Made by a program: the position numbers and the translations under genes | From: Antiquaquibacter metalliresistens | GTDB lineage: Bacteria; Actinomycetota; Actinomycetes; Actinomycetales; Microbacteriaceae | Assembly: GCF_029211225.1 (NCBI RefSeq) | Contig: NZ_JARGEM010000004.1 | Coordinates: forward strand, 267,945 to 331,944 | Direction of reading: 5' to 3' | Length of the DNA stretch: 64,000 nt | Notes under the pieces: generated by a model | The model's input: only the letters and a program-made list of their open reading frames with translations | The model's database searches: none | What the model was told of the DNA's origin: nothing | Part shown: piece by piece, positions 52,915 through 60,883 of the stretch | Layout of the letters: every line of letters begins with the position of its first letter | Numbering within the stretch: position 1 is the first letter of the stretch

Positions 52915-53261
52915 AGATCCGCTATACCACCGGCGCGCGAAGCGATCTCCTCCACCTCCGTCGCTACGTCGTCGAGCGGTTCGACGCCGCGGCCTGGTCC
53001 CGCTCGCTCGCGGAACTGCGCGACCCGGTCGCCCTGCTGGCCGACCAGCCGCGGCTCGGCACCGTGCCGCCGGAACTCGAGGAGCTCGGCATCGACCGAT
53101 ACCTCGAGCTGGCCGTCGGTCGGAACCGTTTCATCTACGAGCTGCGCGACGACACCGTCTTCATCCTGCTCGTCGTCGACCACCGGCGCGACTTCCGGGC
53201 TGTCCTGGCTAGACGGCTGCTCGAACCACCCATCATCGATGCCCGCGCGGGAGACGAGTAG
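52911..53261 (+). CDS. RelE/ParE-superfamily toxin
   Basis: A 116-residue toxin of the RelE/ParE fold. KIRYTTGARSDLLHLRRYV opens it, and ELAVGRNRFIYELRDDTVFILLVVDHRRDF is its C-terminal beta-sheet in two parts. ParE-like members poison gyrase, RelE-like ones cut mRNA on the ribosome; the sequence does not settle which. Starts with a GTG inside the antitoxin stop. Normal length and both genes intact, so the module is probably functional. Confidence 0.88.
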   Translation: MKIRYTTGARSDLLHLRRYVVERFDAAAWSRSLAELRDPVALLADQPRLGTVPPELEELGIDRYLELAVGRNRFIYELRDDTVFILLVVDHRRDFRAVLARRLLEPPIIDARAGDE

Positions 53262-53450
53262 CCCAGACGCACCCGGGGACCACTGCAAACGAGAGCCTCC
53301 GTTCGAGCGGGGGTTCGGGTCATCCCGGGATCCGTCCCAGCGCTGTCATGCGCGATCATCCAGGCGGAGCCGCCCGTGATGGGACCAAAGCCTCTCGACC
53401 GGTGCAACGGCGACGGGTGAGCCTGGATGCACCGAATCGAGGAGCACGTC

Positions 53451-53849
53451 ATGTCAAGGTCAGTCATCGCGAAGCTGTTCTACGGATCGCTCATCGCATT
53501 CGCCGTCGTGATCGTTCTGGTCGGTGTTGTGATCGGCCTCGCCATCTCCACGAGAAGTCTGATGATGGACGGCCGGGACGTCGTGGGCGTCTCCCCGTCC
53601 GGCTGGTGGATCGTCGCCGTCGCAGTGGTGATGCTGCTGCTGATCGTCGGAGCATCCATCGCCCAGCTCGTGGCGTGGATCGGAGCGCTGATCGAATCCG
53701 CCACGCTCGAGAACATGACCTGGTTCGTCGTGGTGCTGGTCGGGGGCATCCTCGGCTTCGGCGTGATCGTCATGCTGATCTACCTGCTCGCGGTGCCAGC
53801 ACGCACCGTGCCGTCGTCTCCGGCCGCAGCTGCCGCGGTCAGCCAGTAG
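53451..53849 (+). CDS. Small membrane protein of unknown function
   Basis: A 132-residue protein with hydrophobic segments at about 10-32, 50-78 and 92-118. GAGGAG lies 7 nt before the ATG at 53451, chosen over the upstream ATG at 53427. No domain is recognised. Its 3' end overlaps the convergent DUF2200 gene by 11 bp. The 189 bp before it hold no clear feature. Confidence 0.7.
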   Translation: MSRSVIAKLFYGSLIAFAVVIVLVGVVIGLAISTRSLMMDGRDVVGVSPSGWWIVAVAVVMLLLIVGASIAQLVAWIGALIESATLENMTWFVVVLVGGILGFGVIVMLIYLLAVPARTVPSSPAAAAAVSQ

Positions 53850-54213
53850 CGCGCGACGACGCCGCCGCGGCAGGCTGCCGCAGCACCTTCTCCATCGCCT
53901 TGCCTCTGGCGAGTTCGTCCACGAGCTTGTCGAGGTAGCGGATCTTCTGCATCAGCGGGTCCTCGATCTGCTCGACGCGCAGCCCGCAGATCACGCCGGT
54001 GATGAGCGAGGCATTGGGGTTCATCCGTGCCTCGGCGAAGAACCGCTCGAAGGTCGTGCCCTCGTCCAGATGACGTGCCAGCTCCGCGCCGTCGAATCCG
54101 GTCAACCAGCGGATCACCTCATCGAGCTCGGCCTGCGTGCGGCCCTTCCGCTCGAGCTTGGTCACATAGAGCGGGTAGACCTTCGAGACGCTCATGTCGA
54201 AGATCTTGTGCAT
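53839..54213 (-). CDS. DUF2200 family protein
   Basis: A 124-residue cytoplasmic protein that matches the DUF2200 pattern: [23 protein letters not shown]-type opening, [18 protein letters not shown] and [15 protein letters not shown]. Function is unknown; the family appears in many bacteria as a single-copy protein. TAGCCT (54220-54225) lies 6 nt before the ATG, which gives a leaderless start. Confidence 0.88.
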   Translation of the reverse strand: MHKIFDMSVSKVYPLYVTKLERKGRTQAELDEVIRWLTGFDGAELARHLDEGTTFERFFAEARMNPNASLITGVICGLRVEQIEDPLMQKIRYLDKLVDELARGKAMEKVLRQPAAAASSRATG

Positions 54214-54300
54214 ACCCCGAGGCTAGGCGCGCGGCGCACCGTCGGCAACGGCTCGGGATAACCCGCGCGCGCTCCGGCGGCGCGCGCGTACCCTCGCCGC

Positions 54301-54834
54301 ATGCGGTTCGTGGCGCCCATCGGTTGCGGGCTCGGGGGAGCCGCGGCGCTGGCGATCGCGTGGTGGCGACTCGGGGGCACGTGGATGCTCGTGCCGTTCG
54401 CCGCGCTCGCGGTGGTGGCATCCGTGCTCGCCTGGATCGACCTGACCACGCATCGCCTGCCCAACCGCATCGTCGTGCCGACGATCGTGGCCGCGGTGCC
54501 GGTGCTGGGTGCCGCCGCCGTGTTCGACCACGAGCCGAACCGCGTGATCGGTGCAGTGGTCGGCGGGGTCGCGCTCTTCGGCGGCTACCTGCTGCTCGCG
54601 CTACTCTCGCCGACCGGCATGGGCATGGGCGATGTCAAGCTCGCCGCGATCGTCGGATGCTTCGCCGGATCGCTCGGCGTCACCGCCTGGCTGCTGGCGG
54701 CCATCGCCGGGTTCGTGCTCGGCGGAGTCGTCGCCACCGTCGGCATCCTCGCCGGGCGCACCAGGCGCGACACCGCGATCCCGTTCGGTCCGTGGATGCT
54801 CGCCGGGCTGGGGGTCGCGATCGCCCTCGGCTAG
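54301..54834 (+). CDS. A24-family prepilin peptidase
   Basis: A 177-residue membrane protein with six or so helices and the two aspartates of type IV prepilin peptidases: AWIDLTTHRLPN and MGMGDVKLA (GxGD motif). It lacks the N-terminal methyltransferase region and the Cys-rich loop of PilD, so it is the short, peptidase-only type used with Flp/Tad pili. No Flp pilin or Tad genes are in the window. TACCCT (54289-54294) is 6 nt before the ATG. Overlaps the 2TM gene on the opposite strand by 4 bp. Confidence 0.9.
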   Translation: MRFVAPIGCGLGGAAALAIAWWRLGGTWMLVPFAALAVVASVLAWIDLTTHRLPNRIVVPTIVAAVPVLGAAAVFDHEPNRVIGAVVGGVALFGGYLLLALLSPTGMGMGDVKLAAIVGCFAGSLGVTAWLLAAIAGFVLGGVVATVGILAGRTRRDTAIPFGPWMLAGLGVAIALG

Positions 54835-55115
54835 GCCTTGGGCTCGCCGTTCATGCGTCGCACCTCGGCATCCACCGCGCTCTCGGTGATGTAGCCCTGA
54901 CCCGGGCCGTAGATGCTCAGCGCCTGGAAGAATGCGCCGATGCCCATACCGGCGATCACCCATGCGGGCCAGAAGTAGCCGCCCCAGCTGGTGAGCGCCC
55001 ACACGGTCGTCACGATGATGGTGACGCCCAACCACACGAAGAGGTAATTGCGGAAGTCGGCCTTGGCCTTGAGGCGCTTGCGGGCGGCGTTGCGAAGGTC
55101 GTCTGGGGTGTCCAT
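54831..55115 (-). CDS. 2TM-domain protein
   Basis: A 94-residue protein with a basic amphipathic start (RNAARKRLKAKADF), two helices (about 25-43 and 50-68) and a short tail, the layout of the 2TM domain often found in histidine kinases or alone. Function unknown. TATCCT lies 7 nt before the ATG at 55115. Tail-to-tail with the prepilin peptidase. Confidence 0.8.
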   Translation of the reverse strand: MDTPDDLRNAARKRLKAKADFRNYLFVWLGVTIIVTTVWALTSWGGYFWPAWVIAGMGIGAFFQALSIYGPGQGYITESAVDAEVRRMNGEPKA

Positions 55116-55149
55116 GGCTTCGAGGATAGGGGCGCGGCCGGGGGTCCGC

Positions 55150-55280
55150 TAGGCTGATCGCGCGAAGGGGAGTATCCCGATTCGCCGAGTCCGTCAAGAC
55201 GACCCCCGATGACGCGGGTCCGGGCCGGCGGCATCCAGCATTCGGATGCGGGAGAGACTTTCGGGTCTTGCCCTGTCCTC
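55150..55280 (+). ncRNA. yybP-ykoY-like (Mn2+) riboswitch with promoter
   Basis: A TAGGCT -10 (55150-55155) precedes a leader of about 140 nt that carries the conserved blocks of the yybP-ykoY class: GGGGAGTA (55167 on), CCGTCAAGACGACC, a middle stem around GGCATCCAGCATTCGGATGC, and GAGAGACTTTCGG (55252 on). This element senses manganese and controls TerC/MntP-type exporters, which fits the gene 20-30 nt downstream. The match is by eye; the fold was not computed. Confidence 0.75.
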
Positions 55281-55301
55281 CTACTCCCCGAATGGATCCC
55301 C

Positions 55302-56306
55302 ATGGAAATCGCCCTGCCCGTCTGGTTCGAGGTCGGCACCTACGTCGTGCTCGGTCTCATCCTCGCCTTCGACATCTTCATGGCGTACCGGCGCCCGCAC
55401 GTTCCCTCCACCCGCGAATCCGCGCTATGGATCTCGTTCTACGTGCTGCTCGCCCTCATCTTCGCCGGACTCATGCTCGCGATCGGCAGCCCCGAGCATG
55501 CCGGGCAGTTCGTCGCGGGCTGGCTGACCGAATACAGCCTCTCGATCGACAACCTGTTCGTCTTCCTCATCATCATGGCGAGGTTCTCGGTGCCCAGGAA
55601 GTACCAGCAGGAGATCCTGATGGTGGGCATCATCCTGGCGCTGGTGTTCCGCGGCATCTTCATCCTGCTCGGTGCGGCGCTCATCGAGAACTTCAGCTGG
55701 ATCTTCTACCTCTTCGGCGCCTTCCTGGTCTGGACCGCCATCCAGCAGGCGTTCACGAACCACGACGAGGAGGAGGAGATGGAGAACCGTCTCATCCGCT
55801 TCCTGCGTCGCCGCATCGCGATCACCGACACCTTCGAGGGCGCCAAGCTCAAGACCACGATCGACGGCAAGCGCGTCTTCACCCCGGTGCTCATCGTCTT
55901 CATCGCCCTCGGCACGACCGACCTCGTGTTCGCGCTCGACTCGATCCCGGCGATCTTCGGCATCACGCAAGACCCGTTCATCGTCTTCACGGCGAACGTC
56001 TTCGCGCTCATGGGCCTGCGGCAGCTCTACTTCCTGCTCGGCGACCTCGTGGAGAAGCTCGTCTACCTCAAGTACGGCATCGCGTTCATCCTCGCCTTCA
56101 TCGGCGTGAAGCTGTTCTTCCACGCCCTGCACGAGAATGAGCTGCCGTTCATCAACGGCGGTCAGCACGTGGAGTGGGCCCCGGAGATCTCCACCTGGGC
56201 CTCGCTCGGCGTGATCGTCGGTTCGATGGCGGTCGCGGTCATCGCGAGCCTGATCAAGCTGCGGGTGGACCGCCGCCGCACGCGCGAGGTCGAACCCGTC
56301 GAATGA
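55302..56306 (+). CDS. TerC-family membrane protein, probable Mn exporter
   Basis: A 334-residue integral membrane protein with eight or nine helices. The acidic membrane motifs SIDNLFVFLIIM and GTTDLVFALDSIPAIFGI are diagnostic of TerC; the charged loop NHDEEEEMENR lies between. Relatives (Alx/MntP/YceF type) export manganese, and the upstream riboswitch supports that role over tellurite resistance. The ATG at 55302 is just after the leader; an ATG at 55292 is out of frame. Confidence 0.92.
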   Translation: MEIALPVWFEVGTYVVLGLILAFDIFMAYRRPHVPSTRESALWISFYVLLALIFAGLMLAIGSPEHAGQFVAGWLTEYSLSIDNLFVFLIIMARFSVPRKYQQEILMVGIILALVFRGIFILLGAALIENFSWIFYLFGAFLVWTAIQQAFTNHDEEEEMENRLIRFLRRRIAITDTFEGAKLKTTIDGKRVFTPVLIVFIALGTTDLVFALDSIPAIFGITQDPFIVFTANVFALMGLRQLYFLLGDLVEKLVYLKYGIAFILAFIGVKLFFHALHENELPFINGGQHVEWAPEISTWASLGVIVGSMAVAVIASLIKLRVDRRRTREVEPVE

Positions 56307-56411
56307 CGATGGGGAGCGCTGCCCATGTGCGAGGTTCGCTCGGATGCGGGGAGCTTGCTACCGTGTGACTACCTGCGTCCGGCGCGCGGGTGCTCGGGTG
56401 CGGGAGGCGCG

Positions 56412-57290
56412 ATGTCGGTTGAGGTGCGACAGCAGTTCGACCTGCCCGGCGCGACCGCCCGGTTCCGATTCTCCGGACACTCCGACCGGGGCAGCGTCCG
56501 CAAGCTCAACGAAGACAGCTACCTCACCGCCGCGCCGTACTTCGCGGTGGCCGACGGCATGGGCGGCCATGCCCACGGCGACCGGGCGAGCCAGGCGGCG
56601 ATCGCCGCGTTCGCGGACCTGCCCGGAGGTTCCCCGGCGCGCGCCCAGGATGTGCTCGACACGATCGCCCGCGCCAACGAGGCCGTGCTCGGGCTGACCG
56701 AGGGAACGGGCGACGGCGCGCTCTCGGGCACGACGCTCACCGGCATCGCTCTCGTGAACGTCGTCGGGGACGAGACCTGCCACTGGATGGCCTTCAACAT
56801 CGGCGACTCCCGTACCTATTCATGGGACGGTCGCACGCTCGCCCAGCTCTCCGTCGACCACTCGGCGGTGCAGGAGCTCGTGGATCTCGGGCGCCTGACG
56901 CGCCAGGAGGCGGAGCGTCATCCGTATCGCAACGTCGTCACTCGCGCGCTCGGTGCCGATGACGAGGTCGAGGCCGACATCTGGCTCATCCCGGCCAGGG
57001 CACGTCAGACCTTCCTACTGTGCTCGGACGGCCTCACCAAGGAGCTGGCGGATGACGAGATCGCTCGCATCATCGTGTTCCACGACGCCGAGGCGCAGCG
57101 GGAGAGCGATGGCCTGCCCCTGACGCTCGCCGAGCGGCTCGTGCGGGCGGCGGTCGCCGCGGGCGGCTCCGACAATGTCACCGTGGTCGTTGTCGAGTTC
57201 GAACTCGTCGGCGACGACACGAACATCGACGACACGCTCGAGCGCGGGAGCTTGCCCGGCGTGCTCGAGGACACCAGGCCGAGGAGCTGA
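56412..57290 (+). CDS. PP2C-type Ser/Thr protein phosphatase
   Basis: A 292-residue metal-dependent phosphatase: HSDRGSVRKLNEDSYL, VADGMGGHAHGDRAS, SGTTLTGIAL, NIGDSRTYSW, CSDGLTKELADD and GSDNVTVVVVE are the PP2C motifs, with all metal-binding aspartates. It would reverse the kinase encoded two genes later. The ATG at 56412 follows GGGAGG; the longer frame from 56325 lacks a ribosome binding site. A TACCGT -10 near 56359 gives a leader of about 45 nt. First gene of a signalling operon. Confidence 0.94.
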   Translation: MSVEVRQQFDLPGATARFRFSGHSDRGSVRKLNEDSYLTAAPYFAVADGMGGHAHGDRASQAAIAAFADLPGGSPARAQDVLDTIARANEAVLGLTEGTGDGALSGTTLTGIALVNVVGDETCHWMAFNIGDSRTYSWDGRTLAQLSVDHSAVQELVDLGRLTRQEAERHPYRNVVTRALGADDEVEADIWLIPARARQTFLLCSDGLTKELADDEIARIIVFHDAEAQRESDGLPLTLAERLVRAAVAAGGSDNVTVVVVEFELVGDDTNIDDTLERGSLPGVLEDTRPRS

Positions 57291-57294
57291 CGCG

Positions 57295-58476
57295 TTGACG
57301 TATGAGATCAAGCCCGCGGGCGCCGGCGGATGGTTGGCGATCGCGGCGGGCACCCGCCTGCTCGTGGTGCCCGAGCTCGATGACGTGGCGGCGGCCTGGG
57401 CCGCGCTGACCGGGCCCGACGGCTTCCAGGCCGCACTCGACCGCTTGACCAGCCGGGGTCTGGGCGCGACACCGCCCTTCGCCCTGATCGAGTGGGAGCC
57501 GGGGGTGGATGCCCGCATCATCCTCCGCGGAGATGCGACCATCGCGGTGACCGACGCCGACGGCGAACAGCAGCTCACCGCCACCGGGGTCTCCACCTGG
57601 GTGGAGCGCATCCTCCCCGGGATCACCGCCCTGACGATCGTGGTACCCGGTGGTGCGGTGCCCGTCGGCGAGCACACCTTGCCGCTTGCGCTGGGGGCCG
57701 GGCTCGTTGCGTCGGTCTCGACCGCTGGCACCGCCGCGAGCGGCGCGCCCGCCGCGGTTGACGCCGCGGCCTTGTCGCCGCAGTCGCAGCCGCCGGCGCC
57801 GGAGCCCGCGGCCCAGCGGCCGACCCCGGCCGAACCGACCCCGCCGCAGCCCCTCGAGGAGGCGACGGTCGTCGTCGGCATCGACGAGTCGAGCGGCATC
57901 GTCCCACCGGCACCGCAGCCGGCCGAGGACGAGCAGGGCTACGACTACCTGTTCGGCGACACCATGTACCGCTCGGTCTCCGACGCCGCCGTGGTCGCCC
58001 CCGATGCCGAGGGCGAATCGGTGGAAGCACCCGGCGACCACGACGGTCACACCGTGCTCACCTCCGACCTCGCTCGAGTGCGGGGCCAGCGCAAGTCGCG
58101 AACCGCGCCGCCGAGGCCCGATGCCCAGCCCGCGACGCGATTCGCGCTGGTGGTCTCCACGACGGGCGCCCGCGAGCCGCTCACCGGGTCCGTGCTCGTC
58201 GGCCGTGGCCCGAGCGTGAGCAAGGTCACGGGCGGGGGCATTCCCAGGCTGCTCACCCTGGGTAACGGCGATCAGGACATCTCGCGAAACCACGCCCAGA
58301 TCTCGGTGGAGGGCGGCACGGCGGTCGTGACCGATCTGCACTCGAAGAACGGCACCGCGATCATCCTGCCGGGCAAGGACTCCCAGCGCCTTCGAGCGGG
58401 TGAGCCGACCGCCGTCATCCCGGGCACCGTGATCGATCTCGGCGGCGGTATCACCCTGACCCTGGAAGAGGACTGA
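57295..58476 (+). CDS. FHA-domain protein with N-terminal PP2C/Ig-cluster-type region
   Basis: A 393-residue cytoplasmic protein. Residues 1-130 form an unrecognised alpha/beta region; about 150-265 is a Pro/Ala/Glu-rich linker; the C-terminal FHA domain (about 285-390) has VLVGRGPS, DISRNHAQISV and LHSKNGTAI, the residues that bind phosphothreonine. It should dock proteins phosphorylated by the adjacent kinase. TTG start at 57295 with GAGGAG 8 nt upstream; the PP2C stop is 2 bp before. The Thr in the linker (EEATVVVGID) is a plausible phosphosite, as in GarA-type proteins. Confidence 0.85.
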   Translation: MTYEIKPAGAGGWLAIAAGTRLLVVPELDDVAAAWAALTGPDGFQAALDRLTSRGLGATPPFALIEWEPGVDARIILRGDATIAVTDADGEQQLTATGVSTWVERILPGITALTIVVPGGAVPVGEHTLPLALGAGLVASVSTAGTAASGAPAAVDAAALSPQSQPPAPEPAAQRPTPAEPTPPQPLEEATVVVGIDESSGIVPPAPQPAEDEQGYDYLFGDTMYRSVSDAAVVAPDAEGESVEAPGDHDGHTVLTSDLARVRGQRKSRTAPPRPDAQPATRFALVVSTTGAREPLTGSVLVGRGPSVSKVTGGGIPRLLTLGNGDQDISRNHAQISVEGGTAVVTDLHSKNGTAIILPGKDSQRLRAGEPTAVIPGTVIDLGGGITLTLEED

Positions 58477-60074
58477 TGCGCCGCGCGCCATCTCAACCGC
58501 CGGAGCTGCCCGGCTACACCTTCGTGAAGCTGCTCGGCTCGGGCGGATTCTCGGATGTGTTCCTCTATGACCAGAAGCTGCCGCGTCGCCGGGTGGCGGT
58601 GAAGGTGCTGCTCACCGAGGAGATCACCGCGGCCAGTCGGGCCGCCTTCGTCGCCGAGGCCAATCTCATGGCGCAGCTCTCGGCGCACCCCTACATCGTC
58701 ACCATCTACCAGGCCGACGTCTCCGCCGACGACAGGCCCTACTTCGTCATGGAGTACTGCTCCGGCCCGTCCCTCGCCGAGCGCTACAAGCGGGAGACCT
58801 TCGCGGTCGCCGACGCGGTGCGCACGGGGGTGCGCCTCTCGAGCGCCGTGGCGACCGCGCATGCCGCGGGCATCCTGCACCGCGACATCAAGCCGGGCAA
58901 CGTCTTGAGCAACGACTACGGCTGGCCGGCGCTCACCGACTTCGGCATCTCGTCCGCACTCGACGACGAGCTGCCGACCCACACCACGACGACGCTCAGC
59001 GATCTCGCGGACACCGGCACCGGCAGCCAGGCGATCGGCCTGAGCGTGCCCTGGTCGCCGCCGGAGATGTTCGAGGACGACCCCGAGCCCGACGTGCGAT
59101 CCGACGTGTTCTCGCTCGCGGCGACCATCTGGACGATCCTCGCCGGACAGACCCCCTTCGAGGTGCGGGGACGCTCCAACGGCACGCTCGATCTCATCGG
59201 CCGGATCGAACGCGGCGCGATCACCCCCATGTCGCGGGATGACGTGCCCCGGTCGTTGATCGCCGTGCTGCAGAAGGGCATGGCCTCCGATCGCGCCGAC
59301 CGTTTCGCGACCGCGGTGGACTTCGCCCGCGCGTTGCAGCGCGTGGAGCTCGAGCTCGGCTACGCGCCGACGACGATCGAGGTGCCGAACATCACCGTCG
59401 AGGCGCCCGAGCGCGACGCCGAGGACGGCGGCGACGAAACCCGGGTGCGCAGCGTCGCAACGGTCGAAGCGCAGCCTGCGCCGCGAACGCAAGAGTCTCC
59501 GGCCGCCGAACCCACGGTCGTACGCAGCGCTCGCCCGATCGTCGCCCAGCCCGCGGCCGAGCGAGTGGATGCCCCAACCGAGGCCCCGACCGAGACCGTG
59601 GTACGCCGTCGCGAGCCCGCCCCGGTGCCCGAACCCGAACCGGTCGCGGTCACGAAGCCTCGCCGCGGGGTGCTGCCGTGGGTCATCGGTGCAGTCACAC
59701 TCGTGGTCGCGGCCGCGGTGACGCTCGGCATCGTGCTGGGAGCACCTGTGGGCCCGGGCGGTGAGGCCGCGAACACCCCGACGCCCAGCGGCGTACCGAT
59801 CGTCGTCTCGACGGTGCCCACGCCAGAACTCGCGGGCGCGCCAGCCCTGGAGGGAACCACGCTCACGTTCACGCTCGTGAACCCCGACCCGCAAGACGGT
59901 GACCGCTTCGTGTGGCGCCCGGACCCCGCACCGGACGAGGGGTTCCGCCGCATCGACGGCGACACGGTCTCGATCGAGGGCTACACGCCCGGAAGCACGG
60001 TGTGCATCCAGGCCTACGTGCTGCGTGATGCGAAGACATCCCCGAATCCGCTCTCGGAGTGCTACCCGCAATGA
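58476..60074 (+). CDS. Ser/Thr protein kinase with one TM helix
   Basis: A 532-residue PknB-type kinase: glycine loop LLGSGGFSDVF, Lys43, catalytic HRDIKPGN (Asp137), DFG Asp155, and an SPPEMFEDDPEP segment in place of the usual APE. The activation loop is rich in Thr (THTTTTLSDL). A Pro/Thr/Glu-rich juxtamembrane region, a TM helix (about 402-428) and an external domain of about 100 residues (LTFTLVNPDPQDGD) follow. The external domain resembles a single beta-sandwich, not PASTA repeats. Start ATG overlaps the FHA stop by 1 nt (TGATG). It ends with ATGA overlapping the next gene. Confidence 0.93.
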   Translation: MRRAPSQPPELPGYTFVKLLGSGGFSDVFLYDQKLPRRRVAVKVLLTEEITAASRAAFVAEANLMAQLSAHPYIVTIYQADVSADDRPYFVMEYCSGPSLAERYKRETFAVADAVRTGVRLSSAVATAHAAGILHRDIKPGNVLSNDYGWPALTDFGISSALDDELPTHTTTTLSDLADTGTGSQAIGLSVPWSPPEMFEDDPEPDVRSDVFSLAATIWTILAGQTPFEVRGRSNGTLDLIGRIERGAITPMSRDDVPRSLIAVLQKGMASDRADRFATAVDFARALQRVELELGYAPTTIEVPNITVEAPERDAEDGGDETRVRSVATVEAQPAPRTQESPAAEPTVVRSARPIVAQPAAERVDAPTEAPTETVVRRREPAPVPEPEPVAVTKPRRGVLPWVIGAVTLVVAAAVTLGIVLGAPVGPGGEAANTPTPSGVPIVVSTVPTPELAGAPALEGTTLTFTLVNPDPQDGDRFVWRPDPAPDEGFRRIDGDTVSIEGYTPGSTVCIQAYVLRDAKTSPNPLSECYPQ

Positions 60075-60787
60075 AGCCGCTCAAGCTGGAGTTCTGCGGG
60101 GAGTGGTACGACATCGAGTCGCCGAACGACTTCCACATCGGGCGGGAGTCCGACCTGGTGATCGATGACAACCCCTATCTGCATCGCAGGTTCCTGCGCA
60201 TCTATGAGGACTTCGGCATGTGGTGGCTGGCCAACGTGGGCACCCTGCTCTCCGCGACGGTCACCGATGCCACCGGTGCCGTGCAGGCCTGGCTCGCACC
60301 CGGGGCGCGGTTGCCGATCGTGTTTCCGCAGTTGCAGGTGCTGTTCAGTGCGGGCTCGACGACCTACGAGTTCACGCTCTTCGCGCCGGACGACTACTTC
60401 AAGGCGTCGGCGTCGGCGATGATGGGCGGCGGGCAGACGACGATCGAACCGATTCCGCTCACGAGCAGCCAGCGTCAACTCGTCGTCGCGCTCGCCGAGC
60501 ACGTGCTGCGGCAGGACTCTCCAGGTCGCGGCGAGATCCCGACCTCCGCCGAGGCGGCGACGCGACTGGGCTGGTCGATGACGACCTTCAACCGCAAGCT
60601 CGACAACGTCTGCGACAAGCTCGACAAGATCGGCGTGCAGGGCCTGCGCGGCGGCAAGGGCAACCTCGCCACGAACCGGCGCCTGCGGCTGGTCGAGTAC
60701 GCGGTCGCGACGCGGCTGGTGAGCAAGGACGACCTGTACCTCCTGGATCGCACGGAGGGGACCTCGCCCGAACCCGACGAGGTCTGA
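60071..60787 (+). CDS. FHA-like protein with C-terminal winged-helix domain
   Basis: A 238-residue protein. Residues 1-110 fit an FHA-like fold (FHIGRESDLVIDDNPYLHRR), although the usual SRxH motif reads YLHRR. Residues about 140-235 form a helix-turn-helix region (LTSSQRQLVVALAEHVL, SAEAATRLGWSMTTFNRKL) followed by a short tail. This could be a phospho-responsive DNA-binding protein or an adaptor. It is coupled to the kinase (ATGA) and precedes the Ig-like surface protein gene. Confidence 0.78.
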   Translation: MKPLKLEFCGEWYDIESPNDFHIGRESDLVIDDNPYLHRRFLRIYEDFGMWWLANVGTLLSATVTDATGAVQAWLAPGARLPIVFPQLQVLFSAGSTTYEFTLFAPDDYFKASASAMMGGGQTTIEPIPLTSSQRQLVVALAEHVLRQDSPGRGEIPTSAEAATRLGWSMTTFNRKLDNVCDKLDKIGVQGLRGGKGNLATNRRLRLVEYAVATRLVSKDDLYLLDRTEGTSPEPDEV

Positions 60788-60883
60788 CGCGCCGTCATCC
60801 GGCCATTCGGAGCGTGTTAGGTTGTTGTCGAAATCTCACACTTGGTGGGTGCTGTCAGTTCGGTCGACGCAGGGGCGGGCTTC

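Noticed and set aside
55302-56306. Tellurite-resistance function for TerC
   Set aside because: No other ter genes are present and the leader resembles a manganese riboswitch.
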